Assembly (NCBI GenBank): GCA_014338405.1
Contig: JTDE01000189.1
Coordinates: 28,987-92,986, forward strand
DNA length: 64,000 nt
Reading direction: 5' to 3'
Source of the DNA: Paragonimus skrjabini miyazakii
Taxonomy: Eukaryota; Platyhelminthes; Trematoda; Plagiorchiida; Troglotrematidae
Shown here in pieces: positions 13,661 to 28,100 of this stretch; within the stretch, counting starts at the first letter, position 1, and every line of letters begins with the position of its first letter. Below the pieces are notes generated by a model. The model did not search any database. It saw only the letters and a list, made by a program, of their open reading frames with translations, and had not been told where the DNA came from. Position numbers and translations under genes: made by a program.

Positions 13661-14870
13661 CTCTACAAACCGTTTATATGGTTTTACCAGCCTGAAGATG
13701 AATTATCAAGAACATGTCCAAATGCATGTCTTCAATTTCATTATCTTAATGACTATAGTTTACACATAATAATTTCAAACTAGCTGACATGGTCAACAAC
13801 GGAACACGTTTTCATTGTACGCCTTACTGTGTGTGGAACGGATTTTCTGTTCGCGTGTCGCGTATGTCAACTGTATTAGCGTGTATACAGATAGTGATTG
13901 TCGTAGGCACAGATCTTTTTTGTTGATAAAGACGTTATTGCAACTGTACATATGTTGGTGAGAAAAAAACATTACGATAAGATACGATTGTGAGAAAGCT
14001 GAGTAGCACTTTGAGCTGGAAATGGGAGAAACAATTTAGCTCCAGTGGATGAGCGAACAAAAATTAGGTTGTAGATTTCGAGTTACTTCATTTACGATGT
14101 AGTTGCCTTTGGAAAGCAGACTAGAAGGTGCCTACCTCCATGAAATCTTACCTGTAACATCGATCTCTCTTGTAACAAATATCTACAAACTTCCCGGGGT
14201 CTTTATTTGCGACTAAGACCACTCCTGACAACCGACTTACAGGATGTTCAGGGTCTCTTAGTTGAGGTTAACTAACGAGACCAGAGGAAACCCATTCCCG
14301 GTATCCCAAAGACGTGGTCACCAGCTCCATGGCATAGTTAAACAGACACTCCTTATTGGCACTGTATCTGGGACATGCAATGAAGTCGCTAGTACGCCTT
14401 TGTCGACATTCATACCACTTACCAGCTGATCAACTTCATTAGCATTTCCTGCGAGATTATATGGCACTTGTTGAAAAACGCGCCGTTATCAAGCAATTGT
14501 GATGTAGTGACCTAATAATCCTCCACTGAGCATATAGTCCTTAATGAATTGTCATGCGTGACCAATATAGATAGCTTGACAAAGGTCAAAGTCGTTAGCC
14601 ACATTTCAGGCAGTATCCTTTTCAACTTGGTCATGTCATTTCATCGTATCCCACTTAGTGTTCTTGAACAAAACTTGGAGGCAAAAGTCATCCAAGGAAA
14701 AGATGTGCACTGAATCACGTTCTTCTTGGGTAACAAGTTTCCAGAATAAAACCCGGATGGGATGGTTCTTCTCGTTTCCCACCCTCCGCAGAAGCTCTCC
14801 AAGGACCCGAGTTTGGTCCATCCTCGCACGGACAGACATCCTTTTCAAACGTTTTACGGGTCTATATTAA
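13661..14870. other. Intergenic, nothing recognised
   Basis: No gene, RNA or repeat can be supported here. Overlapping ORFs at 14636-14870 on both strands show no family motif. Confidence 0.45.
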
Positions 14871-14871
14871 A

Positions 14872-15232
14872 CAATTGCTTCAGTATGCCAATCAAGTCTT
14901 GTATATCGGCCTAAGAAAAGACACACTCATCACTGGACTTGTCCAGCGAGTATGTACCAAATTGACCATTCGTCTGCGACATTTCCCTAGTGAATCTGGT
15001 CTTGAAATTCTCGATCTCTGTCTACTTAGATTTCAGAAACTTTGCAGTGAATTCACCCTCGTACTTATTTAGCGTATAACTGATGCAACAATAGCGGATG
15101 AAAAGGTCACAACAAGCTGCTACCTCCAACTCTCTTTAGACAACAGTTCTTTTCTTACAAAATTATCAATCACTAGAACGCCCTTCCATCTGAGACTGTC
15201 AGTTGCACTTCTAGGAACCTTCTTAAAATGTT
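14872..15232 (+). pseudogene. LINE reverse transcriptase C-terminal fragment
   Basis: Encodes LVQRVCTKLTIRLRHFPSES then GLEILDLCLLRFQKL, matching the VQRxATKLVxxLRHLPYxxRLxxLxLxxLxxRR block of CR1/Jockey-type LINE proteins. Further on, in another frame, FFSYKIINH, a stop in place of Trp, then NALPSETVSC matches the FFSxRVxNxWNxLPxxVV end block. Degraded by stops. Confidence 0.75.
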
Positions 15233-15476
15233 AACTTCTCAACTACTTAATACATTGTTACATACTAGCCGTAATTCTCAAGAGATGTAATAACTCTGTA
15301 TCCAACGGCTACCTTTGCGATTAACAGAAAACCGCTAGATGTCGAAACTGTTAAACTAACTGGATCCGTGAGAAAATTGCGTAAAATTTTATAATTTCCT
15401 TCTCTTCTTACAAGCAGCCATGGGAGCAAACCTACTTAGCTCTGTGGAACGGGGTTCGTGCTAAATAGCGTCTTTC

Positions 15477-15926
15477 TCAGCTAGACACAGACAAAGAGAA
15501 TTGCGAGTACTGGCCGCTCCAATTAACCTTGTGGTGCACTGCGAGTTGTATTGAACCGTTCTCTTCCCTAGTGAGTAAAATTTCTAGAAAGGGTAAATAG
15601 TCGTCTAATTTCTTTCCGTCGGAAACAGAAAGATTGTCACGATGGTAAGTAAAAATGTCACCAAGTGTAACAAAATGAATATTAGTAGTAAAAATCAAAT
15701 AATCGTTCGCATGCTGCCGACTGAAGCCATTGCCAACGGGGACATCGGACAGTTGCATTCCAATCATATCTAAATATATATCTGCCAGCATCGTGTCCAG
15801 TGGACTAAACATCGCTACATCATCAACCGACTTCCAAAACAATCCTTTACATTCAAACGTGCTATTGTCCGCGCTCAAATGTTCACAGATATATCTAGGA
15901 GTATCTCATAAATATAAATTCTTGTT
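15477..15926 (-). pseudogene. Penelope-like reverse transcriptase fragment (minus strand)
   Basis: Open for 133 codons: NSTFECKGLFWKSVDDVAMF, PLDTMLADIYLDM (SPLGPLLADIYM block), HANDYLIFTTN (RYVDDYLIF block with the first Asp replaced), then LPFLEILLTREENGSIQL and NWSGQYSQFS. Upstream, frame-broken CEHLSADNSTF extends it to about 15926. It is the only PLE piece found on the minus strand and lies outside the twitchin gene. Confidence 0.8.
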
Positions 15927-15929
15927 GAT

Positions 15930-18900
15930 AGCAAAACTGCACGAAGTGGAGACATAGTGAATAAAAAGTCGACATCAATAGAATAAATTCCCCATGAACT
16001 CACTGATATGTTCTCTAATGTTTGTGACAGCTAAAAAGGAGATATTTTGCTTTAATGGGGAGTTACCAATTAGTGGATATGGTTTAGAATGCTTACAAGC
16101 TTGTTGTCTGTTGAGATGTTCATGCATAGAATCGGTGTTATTTATACACCATTCTAGTGCGTGTTTCCGGAACAATTTCTAATTATGTTGTAGGTCACAT
16201 GTACATCCCGAAAGTTGGTAGTTTCTCTTGCTGCTACCTCTATACTATATAAATAGTGTAGTATTTTATTTTCGTTAATGAAAAAAGTAAAAATATGCTT
16301 ACATGTTTTTTTGTCGTTGGTGTGATAAAATTAATAAAAACGGACCGGATAGAACAAAATATAGAAAGGAAGCAATAAGAAACTTTTAGACAAGTTTTAT
16401 CCTGAGAGTATCCTGTTACCTTTTTATAGATTGACATATCAAATGTTGACCATAAAAGATCAGAAAATCGTACATAACTGCAATCTCTACTCTGCTTTAA
16501 GTTTCAGTGTCTATAACTATCAATGCCCCCGCACCGTATGATTTCGTGCTGCAAACTTACAAACGTAGCTAAATCAGGCATACATTTTTTTTACGATTCC
16601 ATGCTAAAACACAAACTACTCACCATGTTAATTTCTCGCAAACGTTTCCAGTAAACAGAAGTAACGTTTTTTCTGACAAGCTAAGGACTGGTATGCACTC
16701 ATGTTGTTTAAGCTGGTTTAAGAGATGAAGCGAAATCACTTTAAACAAAAGGAATCAACCCCAACCCCGTTGAGTGCCTACATAAACGAACCTCAACGCT
16801 GGTGTTCATTTGGTTGGCCAAAATGTTTAGCTTCTTGAGGTTGTCATATCTCAACAGTAATGGTATGTAATTTGTGACCCCGATATAATTGCAAATGAAT
16901 CAGCAGCTTTTGCTCCAGCGTTCAGTTTCTCACTTTGTGAATGAATATCAAAATAAAGCGACCTGACGATCCGTTTGCTAAGTAGACCTTACTGTCTACT
17001 GAATAAAACAAACAGAGGAATATACGTAATTAGAAAACTGCTATTCAATAGCAATTTATTTTGATGATCTTAGAAAACAATCGTTCCTTACCGTGTACAA
17101 TTCCTTACCTATTCAACTGTGTTCATTTCTCACATCTGTATTGACTTGCATATTTCACATGTTTATTTTTTTCACAGCTTCTCACTTACCTCCTATTATT
17201 AATCAGTCAACAACATTCAACTAGAATGGTTTTATCTAGTTCATAATAAAGCAGGAATATGCTTAAATACTTCCACAGTTGGCAAACAAGAACTGACAGT
17301 TCACTTCCCCCATGCAAAATATTTGCAACCCGACCCAATTCCAATCAAATTATAGCAAAACCTATCTCACCACGGTCCTATATACTCATTCGAATGTATA
17401 AGAAGAGCCATCAAATACAGTCACAAGTTCTGAGGTTCCGGCAAGCACAAGGCAAACAGAACTCTTTATTATGTTTCCAAGATACATCGACTCACTGGCA
17501 ATATGAGGGAACTGGAGTGGAGCGGCTTTGTGGCCATAGAGAGAGAGAGAGACAGAAATGAAGAAAAAGAGATTGACAGTGTAACAGAAATCTCCCGGAT
17601 ACTAAGAGGGGCCGTGGGTAGATTGTAATCAAGGACACCAAAAATCAATAACAGGGGTTAAATAACAGCATCGACCATAACACCAGTAGTTGCAAGTCAA
17701 CGAGGGGATTGACGGGATGAGAATAAGGTGAACTGGTGTCCGAGTTTTGTTCACGATAATTTGTGAAATTATTGTTGTATTGTTGAGAGTATGAGTTCTT
17801 TTTTCAATGCAGTCGAAACTGGCAATGGTACTGCACGTGTGCGTGTATATGGCCGCAGATACGTGGTTTGGGCATTGAAACCTCAGTGAGAAGGTGGTAT
17901 TATGTTGACAGCATTCACGGATTTCGAATATGACGACGTGACATTCAAAGTCGAATTGTATAACAGATCAAGTGAGCATGAGGGAGAAGCGGGGATGTTG
18001 GTGGCACAGTTTGGATCATGGAAAGGCTAGCAACACGTCCTCACGTTGTGTACAATTTCATCTGTTTTGAGGAAGCGTGTATGAGGAGGTAGACCAAACA
18101 GAACAGCACAGAAAGAATTGAATTCACAGATGGCCACAAGAAAAGATGCATAGCATGTGGACCACTGGAAGTTTACTTGTTTGTGTAAAAATGGACAAAT
18201 CGAAATGATCGAGACTGCAACCGAGAACTATAGACAGCGGCAGCGTAAGTTTGCCGTCGAATGTTTGAAAAAAAAACAGGTTATGCAAGAATCGATCACG
18301 AAATTATCATCCCATCTGACTGACTGATCACTTCGGGGTAACATAAGCGAGCACAAAGCGATAAATATAGTGAGGAACCTCACGAAGACATATCATAAAC
18401 TTCATTCAAGGGATGTGTCGACTGAGCGACGAAGGGTTGAGGCAAGGGGTGGGAGTTCACATTGTCAAATGAAGACGGTAGAGCAGACTAAAACCAGGCA
18501 GATCTTGGAAGAGTCGCTTGAGAACAGGTCACAAGGAATTGCCCGTCACTGTCTTAGCAATCCAGTTGATAACATGAGCAGAGAGAAGCGCAAGAAAAAA
18601 TAGAACTAGCCAAAATAGAAAACCACGCGGCGGCCAAAGTCGATTGGACCTAGGATGAAGATGTTCTGTGAACACAAACGACGACTGTTCTGCTCGAGCA
18701 AATTCACGTGTGACCATGCAATTGGTCTGCGGAAAAGACAATGCATTATTTACGTTTGACACTGATTGGTCCGTTTTTAGGCGGGCAGACATTTTGTTTT
18801 CAGTTCGACATACAGTAGGAAGTTTGAACGTTAGTGGCAGATAATTGCTAGCTCTCGCCATGAATTGCGTAACTGTTTGATGTGTTTGGTAAGATGCCAT

Positions 18901-18942
18901 CTGTTTGTCATAGGTTGGAAACAAGGTATGATGGGTTAATTG
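15930..18942. other. 3' flank of twitchin gene, nothing recognised
   Basis: Holds whatever 3' UTR the gene has. No AATAAA or ATTAAA on the minus strand in the first ~640 bases after the stop; the nearest AATAAA I found is at 17465-17470. A (GA)n run lies at 17538-17552. No further protein-coding signal. Confidence 0.45.
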
Positions 18943-19166
18943 TTAACTGAACTCGGCGTCGAGATCCCCCGATTGTGTGGCGGCTTTTACTTGAAGCGCA
19001 AAACTCCAAGTAGACTTCGTTCCATCAGGAGCAGTAGCGAGAATGGTATAGGTTCCGGTACCCTTTCGTTGCGTGATATCGATTAGCCTACAGATGCTCG
19101 AGTCAGAGGACTCATCAAATTCGATCAGTGTGCGATCAATCGGTTGACCATTGCGTTCCCATTCGA
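18943..19166 (-). CDS. Twitchin exon 25 (terminal): fifth Ig, C-terminal half, and stop
   Basis: Starts VEWERNGQPIDRTLIEFDES, with the Ig core Trp, then RLIDITQRKGTGTYTILATA and G strand WSFALQVK. After the fifth Ig only ~11 residues (AATQSGDLDAEFS) remain before TAA at 18943-18945. Acceptor CAATCAAG|TCGAATGG. Ending directly after the fifth Ig agrees with twitchin's C-terminus. Confidence 0.9.
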
Positions 19167-22100
19167 CTTGATTGAGAGTGATGAACGGAGATGAAAGAGA
19201 AATCAATAATCATTGGAGAAACTAAGTGTGAAACAGACGAAGTCAATCATGTAATTTCGAGAAACAGTCTTTAATGGTACGAATAAATTAAGCAAAGTTT
19301 TTTTGACGAAAAAATACCCCCACCACAAAGTGGGCCTAAAAAGCTATGGGTTTACGAGACACCATTATTCTGACTGTTTCAAAATGTCACATCAAAAGTC
19401 CAGCTGAACGCATACTTGTTTTTAAGTGCATGATATGAAAGAATGAGTTTTCGATAACATCCACATGGCTTACCTCAATCTGTACACTTTTCAAGGCACA
19501 ACTTTATCAGTGTGAAACAGTACAATTATCTAGGACGTGCCTGAAATTCACCAACCTGACACCACTATATGTTTTATCCCATCGACTTACAGTCAAATTC
19601 ATTTTAAATGAACACATTGGTTGGACACAGTATCAAAAATAACACATTAAGGTCATCGTGTAAGACGCCTTGCAACGTATTCATAAGTATTAGCGATCAT
19701 CTATCAATCAGCATGCTCACCATGGACGTGAAATCACAAACGATTTTCTCTAGAAAAGGATAGGCCTTTCGATATATTACGTCTCACTACACGCCCTGAC
19801 CCTTGGAATGGCCAACACATTTGACCGTACTGTATAACAAAAATGAGATTCCATTTTTGAGCTAGAACTTAATGACAAACTGAGTGAACGTTGAAATAGA
19901 TTCAGTCATCTGGGCCGATTTAAACCGACTTTGTATTACTAGGTTGGGACAGGAATCTATTAGCCTAATTTTTGATGGAGAAATGTTGACAATGTTTTAC
20001 GCACCGCCCTAGGGCTTAGTCAAGTTAATCTGATCATTAATACATTGAATATATTTTGAAAACAAACTGTGCATGATTTTTTGGATGAAATAAAACAATT
20101 CTGGTTTACTTTGATCTATTGCCCACGAGTGTCCCGTTTTGTCTACCATCAACTACAAGAAATTGGGTCATAGTTGCGTTCTGCATGCTTTTTACCAGAA
20201 GGGTCCTACAATCAAATGGTTACCCCAGAAGGCTCATAGATGGGCACAGTAGACAAAATGTACCACCCGAAAAGGTGGTCACTGTAGAGAAAAAGGTCTA
20301 CATGGAGCTGCTTTTTAAGGGTGATTATACCATGCATCAAACAACACAACGGTTGGGGAATTCAATTAAGCGAAATTCCAATGCAGCCGAACTCCGTGTA
20401 ATCGCTCAGAAGTTACCGGTGTCTTCAGTCAAAGGAGATCAACCTATCGGTGCCACATCGTATTGTATTTACCATTGTGAATGTAACTGTGGGAAAGTTA
20501 CATGGGCAGAACCGAGAGATGCTTGAGCTTCAGAATGAAGGAACATTTACCTAAATGGGTGCAGAAGTCCGTGTTACCAGATAATGGTAATGTTGCTGAA
20601 ACACGTAAACAGCCAGTTTCCTTAGTCGCTAGACACAATCGCTAGACCACTGGTCATCTTATCGATCCATCTTATGCATTCAGAATCCTGTTACGTCATT
20701 TCAACCCAACATTCTTACGGTTTGCCGAAGCAGTCGCAATCAATCGACTCAAACCACCTATTTGTGTTCAGAAACAACTGTTCGTGAATTTGACCCTTCC
20801 CTGGTCTTAATGATCTATCCTAACCCGCTCATAGATTACCCGCCCTTCTAGTTGTTTGCAATTCTAACAAAACCCACCCGTGTTATTGTAAATTTGGTAC
20901 TGACAAGTCAATACGAAATGCTTGCATCTACCAGTTGTCGTGTTCTATCCGCTTTGTTCAAACTGCTCAAGGGAACTGACTGTTTCAAATAAACCATTAC
21001 GTTTGGCATATGACAACTTCTCAACCGATAACAATGTTTCTGACTATAAAAAAACGTCAGCAGTACCGATGTGTCACAAACATAAATGGACATTGCTCAT
21101 AGATCGATGACCGACACCTAGTTGTTACTTTACGCAAAACACGATCTGTTCTGCCAAGTGACCTAAATTCAGATAACATAAGCAATTCAGTTACTCGAAA
21201 ATTCGGAATTATCTAGCCACTGCAAGACACAGACATGACTAAAAGTGTGTAACAAACAAACTAAAGGATTTAAAGATGAACATCACTCACATCTGATCGC
21301 AGCTGTTGCATTCAGATAGACTTTCTAACCAGCCTCTTTCGAAAAAAAGCAGTAGACTCAAGTTTTGTTTGTCAGTAGTGCATATCTTTGCCAGTTTCAT
21401 TTTAACAATGAAATTGTAAGCAACTATACACTTACCAGTTTTTACTGTTCCTGGATTGAATGAACATTCCAAAATAATGGAAGTTCCTTCGACTACGGTC
21501 GCGGACTGTGGGACAGAGACGAATTCGGGACCCAGCAGATCTTGGTCAGTAGCTGCGAGTTTACATGAAATGTACACAAAAACAGGCTAGTATTAGAAGC
21601 AGGAAACAGACAGAAATGGGAACGAGTTGAATCAGCGTAAAACCTGCAAGTTTACACGAACCTTTGACAAGTACATGAGCAACACTGCGCGCCTCGCCTG
21701 CAGCGTTCCGAGCGCAGCACTCGTAGCTGCCAGCGTCTTCCAGCACCACGGAAGGTAGTTCGAGTCGCGAGTAGTCATTCTCCTGGTTCATGCTATGTGC
21801 TGATTGAATGGAAGTTCCGTTGCGAAGCCAACGGATATCGGGAATCGGCGTTCCGGAGACACGACATTCTAGTACCAGCTCAGCACCTTCTTCCAACAAT
21901 TGTCCTACTGGATGAGTGACAAACACTGGAGGTGTTTGATGCCTCACATCCGTGTCCATAGCATCGGTAGTAGCTGATCGCTCGTCTGGTACATGATCCA
22001 CAGTGGATACAGGAATTTCATCGAAATGGTTGACGGGTTGCGTTTGTATTTGTTCCTCCTCTTCGACTAGACCGTTTAAAGCATCTACACGGACTGGTTT

Positions 22101-25100
22101 AGCTATAAGGGTGAAAAGCATGGAAACGGATGTCTCTAACACTAATATACCGTAAACCAATTAACAGTTTCCCAGTTTCCAAATTTGACAAGTTCAGATA
22201 ATTTCCCACATTTACTGATCGCGCAGATCACTGTTGAAGCATCAAACATATTATACCCAAATGACTGACAGCAGCATGAAAGCGTTTACGAGCAATAGCA
22301 ACTAAATTAATCCTTCAAGTCTGTCAGTCAGATCTGTGTAACCAACGATCCGCTTAACATAACGATCGGAAATTCACAATTTTCACAGACTGACTATTTT
22401 GGATGAAACAAAAAAGAGCTTTACGTGGAGTACAGATTCACGGATGTTCTACAAAAGAGGTCAGGAGTGTTCTAGTAGATGCAATACAGATTGTAATCTT
22501 AGTGATGATCCCATTCTACTGGTCTAACTATAGCCCATCAACACTTAATATCACCACAGCACAACCGAGTTTGAACACATGCTAGACAAAAAAATAAGGG
22601 CTATAGTCTAGGTCTTAGTGTACTGACTTGAATGAGAACATGGTGCTTCTGAACTAACTAGATGGCCACTCACGTTCAATAAAGACCTGCGTTTGACTGC
22701 TGGCACTTCCGGTTTTGTTGATAGATTGTACTTCGTACAGGCCGGAGTGTTCCTGACGCACGTTTGAAATGATCAGCTTGCTGGTTCGACCGTCCGTCGA
22801 CGTTTCAATTCTGCAGTTTCGGTCTGGCTTCAGTTCCTTTGGAATGAAACAAGGTAGTTCAATCAGATTAGTTTGTACACCACACTCACTAGTCACGTTG
22901 GTAGCGTATCTCGGAACTAGCGTATGCGTGTAGGTCTCTATTATGTGGGCACTGAGTGAATCTGCAAGGAGTTCAGTTGAGTCATTGGAATCCATTAGAT
23001 AAAGTAAATCACCTGACCAATTATATGCAATAGTCCACACAACATTTGTCCCTAGTCAAGGTCACGCGTGCAGACCTCGCTCCTACGGCATTCAGCTAGA
23101 CCAAATATTCAAACACATTCACGATCCTGCATGGTCCTCATTCCTATTCATCCATATAAACCTGTGACACGCACGTATATGATTGTAGCTGAACTGGCAA
23201 ACAAACGAAGCAACACAACGTGGCTAACCTAACAACACTGGCAGCGTCAGACACAGCACCTTTCCCAACTCCCTGTCTTTCACACTATCTGGATCTAACG
23301 TTTTCCTACGCATCAACGTAAACCTAACATTAGTTGACCTAGTGTCTAAATGTTAGTGAGTCCTAACATGTTATTTTTGGATGTTGTTTCTGGATTCAAC
23401 TTTATATTTTCTACAAATACATGTTATCTATAGATAATCATTTCTTCTGACACCAGTGGCTCGGATATAGGCATTTAAACCCCCTAGTTTATCACACATT
23501 TTCACTGGAAGCTTTCCTGACCTGGATATTTCATAGTGACCTATGAGGACACCCAGGTTATTTCTGAGCGCATATTCAATTCACATGACCGATCACCTAC
23601 GTTCTTATGGTTAGTATACTTATCAGTCTGTCATCTCGGAAGGATAATTTCGCTGATATATGGCCTGGTGGGTAAAACTATGCAACTTTACGCAGAGCAT
23701 AACGATCAAGTCAGAGTCAACCTTTTACAACTTCGTCACTAACCTTGCCATTTTGCAACCACCGAATTGTATTGATTGACGATTTGGACCCTGAGAACTC
23801 AACGTTGAGCACCAGGGATTCACCTTCCCGAAGACCAGTGGGTGCAACAAGTGGCTGCTGCAACTTTGGAGCTGGTATTGTTGGTGAGGGTGGCAGATCG
23901 TAGCTGATGTTCGAGTCACGACGTTCGGAAATCATCTTCATTGTTCTAGTCTCCGTTTTCGTATCCCAACCATCTCGTAATTCACGCGTCTCGGACGTAT
24001 GTCTCTCAGTGAGTCGCGTTAGTGAGCCCTGACCTCTGCGAGAACGAGTCGTATCCGACATCATAGACTTATACTCGTAACTGGATGGCTGTTGACTGCT
24101 CGAACGTAGACGTCGTTCACCAGTCTGCGCACTCAAGAAGCGTCGGACACGACTGGCTAAACAGGTAGAACGTCAGGAAAAGAGAAAATTATAAAGTCAT
24201 CCGGTACATGTGAAACATCTATACGGTCTTAAGTCATTAAGGGAAATGTCAACTGGAAAGCAGCATGTACCCATACAGTTCACTGCTGATAATTGTGACT
24301 TGTTTGATTACCTGGTAATCCGGTTTGATTCTCAAAAATTTGCTCTCAGAATGTCTGATACCAGACATATTGCAGTGTTCATCTAGAGATGAAAGAATGA
24401 TCTCACAATATTTGCATGAGTAATTAATTGAACTGAAGTGAATTCAAAGTACTTTTGCCGGTTTTTTCAGCACCCGAACAAAAGCACACTGAGAAGGTTA
24501 AAAACAGTTGTCAACCATTCAGTATGCGATGGATGGACAGTAATACAAAAAAACGGAGAGCTAATCGCGTAACGGTTCGCGTTTACTTCAAGGCCCTAGT
24601 TGAGCACAGTTACGTGGGAAAAACATAAAATTTGTGTTACTGTCAATGATGGGCCACAGCGTGTGCTTGTCCGCATTGTACGTACTACGCGTCTTGTTCG
24701 TCAAAACCACCGATTACAACGGATCGTCATTCAGGCCTTGACTACATCATCGGATAGGGCTCTCAACTGTTACTTGATTGACTAACGAACTCAAGATCAC
24801 TATCAACTCTGGATGAAGGTTTTATGCTTAGTACGCGAGTATGACAGTCAAAAGACTTGTTCCCTTATGCAATAAGATTGTTGACTACAGGAAGATGGCA
24901 CGTACCATACCAATTCCCAAAACGGAACAGCTAATTGTCGTTCACTTTCGTATACGTCTGTATTATCGCAGACAAGCAGCACCTTACTGATCCTTGCGTT
25001 AGCCACATAGGTTGGTACTCTTAAATGCGTTCGGATAATAGCCGTGTTGTGCGGTCTATGTAGCATGTTCTACTGAAACAAACGAAAGGGTAGACACAGC

Positions 25101-28100
25101 GATTAGCTGAAGGCATTCGGGAGCTTCGACCTGTGGTTAACGTAAAGCCCTGTTTGTCTGCGGTCGCCGTGCATTTGATTGAGTCAAACCATCTGATCAA
25201 TCCGATCGATTGGTTTAAACCAATCTATCTAACATGTGAGATACAATCGAGGCAGGTCATAGAGCGTACACCAGCAATCGCAGAAGCCATTCCAATTTAC
25301 CCACATGCATCACCACCGTGCGCCCCAAAACCGCTAAGTTAAACAATGAACCCTCCATGGCTGTGTACACAAACACAGAAGAGAATGATTTCACCCATGT
25401 GTCGCTTATTCCGCAGGCTTCGCATAACTCACGTGATCAACGTTATGTAGTTGAGTAAAAGGACTCAAACCAGACAGACACTAGGGACTGACATCTATCA
25501 TCTCAGTGATATGTTATCTATCACCCCAATCGAAACTCTATAAAAGTGTTGTATTTAGCCCGATGCTGAAACACCAAAAACGAGCTTGTCTGCTACGCGT
25601 TTCTCAAAATGGCACTTATCTGAGTTTTTTCACAAATTTTACAAACCGGTAATGTGGTAGAAACTAATCTTCGCAAGAGGCACTATTGTACCGAAAAAGC
25701 GTTCAATAAAGCACAATATTTATTGCCCAACACGCTAGCTACCATACCACACGCGCGCTCGTGATTTTGAATCAGCATTCCAGACCACAACAACCCCCGG
25801 TTTCCGCTCACACGTCGTGTGCACTTCTACCCGGTTTAGATGTGTGATTGGCGCCTTCTATCTGGGGTTTTCCGCCTGCTATTCCTTGTCCGTTGATCCG
25901 ATTTTGTTGAGCGATGGCTTGTCCGGTCGCTCGTGTTGTCCTCCGTCTATCCACTACGAGCTTTGACCGTACTCCACGGCCGTGTCGCGATATTCCTGCG
26001 AGTGTTGGAATAATCACGCCTTCGATTTGGTCATTCATCCTGATTTAGCTGCAACGTCTCGCCCGTTGGTCCGATCCGGTCGAGCGATAAGTCATCCGGT
26101 CGTCCACACCGTCCTCCATCCGCTCGTTGTGGGTTTTTGAACGCAGCTCCCCCCTAGGTTGAGGTATTCCGCCGAGAGTTGGAATGCTCGCACTTCCTGC
26201 CTGACAGTACACCACACTATGCTAGTTGCATTAGACACGTTATAACCAGAGCACATTTAGCAACGGCCTACTGAGAGTGATAAAAGAACAATACTTCACT
26301 TATTAGAGTGGACAATTTACAAGCTCAGAACCGAAGCCGAGTGTTCGTGGGACTATAAATCATCTACTCAAAATTTTGATCAATTTGGGAGGTCTGGCGT
26401 CAGTGTGTGAGTTCGCATGTATGTCTGTTGCCTCATATGCAGTATCACATGATTTATATGAGATTGGATAGAGTGAAATGTCGGTGTCTAAATCTGGCCG
26501 CGTATTATGGTGCTAGTTAAGGCACAGGCTTAGCGCATGTGTGTAAAAACAGACACAGATGAGGTCCGATTAATCGATGAGAATATAATGGTTTAGCCCA
26601 GTAAAGAAGATTAAAACACACGACATATAAGTGGAATAATCAAGTTCATGGAAAGCTTACTAATTCTAAATGGCGTTATGGACATGAAACTGGGACACGT
26701 GAAGTCGCATCGAAGTAACAGTATCAGCAATCAATTATGGAATTAAAGAGAGCAGAACTTAAGTAAGTTTTGCAGTTTCCGTTGGGTTAGTGGAATGTGA
26801 ACACTCGTCCAAAGCCAGGGAGGTAAATGTCCTCAAGCGCGTCCTCTATAAGATGGTGATATATTAGCAAGAGAATAGGGGACACTTTTTCAAAGAATAA
26901 CTTACAGGATGAACATCAGAGACACTTGTCCATACACTATCGTTCAATTTGCAATAGTCCAAAAAGATCGTGTCGGATTCAAGTATCTCTCAGAAAAAAC
27001 AGTATCGGATATTGTAAAGAACACCAACTGAACGTGGTCTCTAATCCCGACAAACGACAGCCGTCGACTTACTGTAAAACTGTCAACACATCACGATCTG
27101 CTGTAAAACTAAACTTCTGTCAATAAACTTCTGTCAATATGTCTGTGCCCGGGTCGGAATCCTGTTTTATCTATCTGGGTTTGTATTTCACAGAGGTTGA
27201 TGGAACACAGCATGCTAGCAGTTACCATACACGAGATACAAGCGAAACTCATGTCGCTGTGGCTGTGACATAAAAATGTGAGCTTTCTGAAGAGAAATAA
27301 AATTAAACATTGTTGTGACGTCCTAAAAGAGGTAAGCTTCTGCCCAGCGTTCACAATTTACAAAACAATTGAGTGAAGAGAACATTTGTAAGGATAGTGT
27401 GTTTATTAGATTAAACTAGCATCTAATTCGTTATATCCTTAGATCCTAAAGCAACTGCAAATGTAAACACATAGTGAATGCAATTCATTAAAAGTCAGTT
27501 CCCTCAACTGATAAGCATGATATGCATACAGATAGATATCAATTATGGATCATGACAAAACATCCGATATAGATGCTCGTACTTGAGCAAATACAATCAG
27601 CAAAAAAAAAACTAAATCCTACTGCTCTCGAATTAATGTCATGTCACTCTATCTTTTAGTCGCAGTTCACATAACAAACACCTGTTTGGTTTTTCGCCGG
27701 AAATTACAAAGACATCTACACAAAATATCCAGTGAATCTACTTAACTAGAGATGACTCGGTAGAAACGACGTCGATTTCCATTCTCTAGTCTAATGTTTG
27801 AGCCTTGGTTGTCAAAACTTTTCCGGTGTAGAATTGGGCAACGTGACGCTAGCAAGCCCGAATTGATATGCTACGTACCATCACAGATGGCGTCTTCTGA
27901 GTACAATTTGTAGTGAATTTTCAAACAATTAAACATATGTTTATTTTGAAGGCACCCTTTCCATTGCGAAGTAAAAACGTGGTCAAAGCACGTACCTAAC
28001 AGACGACCACACACAACCTCCGTTTGGATGATTTAATGTGATCTAGAGCGAGACCACAAGCTCACTGAATGAAACCGCACATAAAGGTCTAAAGAGCAAA

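Noticed and set aside
22837..23040. Upstream extension of the open frame of exon 22
   Set aside because: Frame is open by chance, but the Ig reading joins exon 21 directly at the CCAAAG acceptor; the extra sequence has no Ig similarity.
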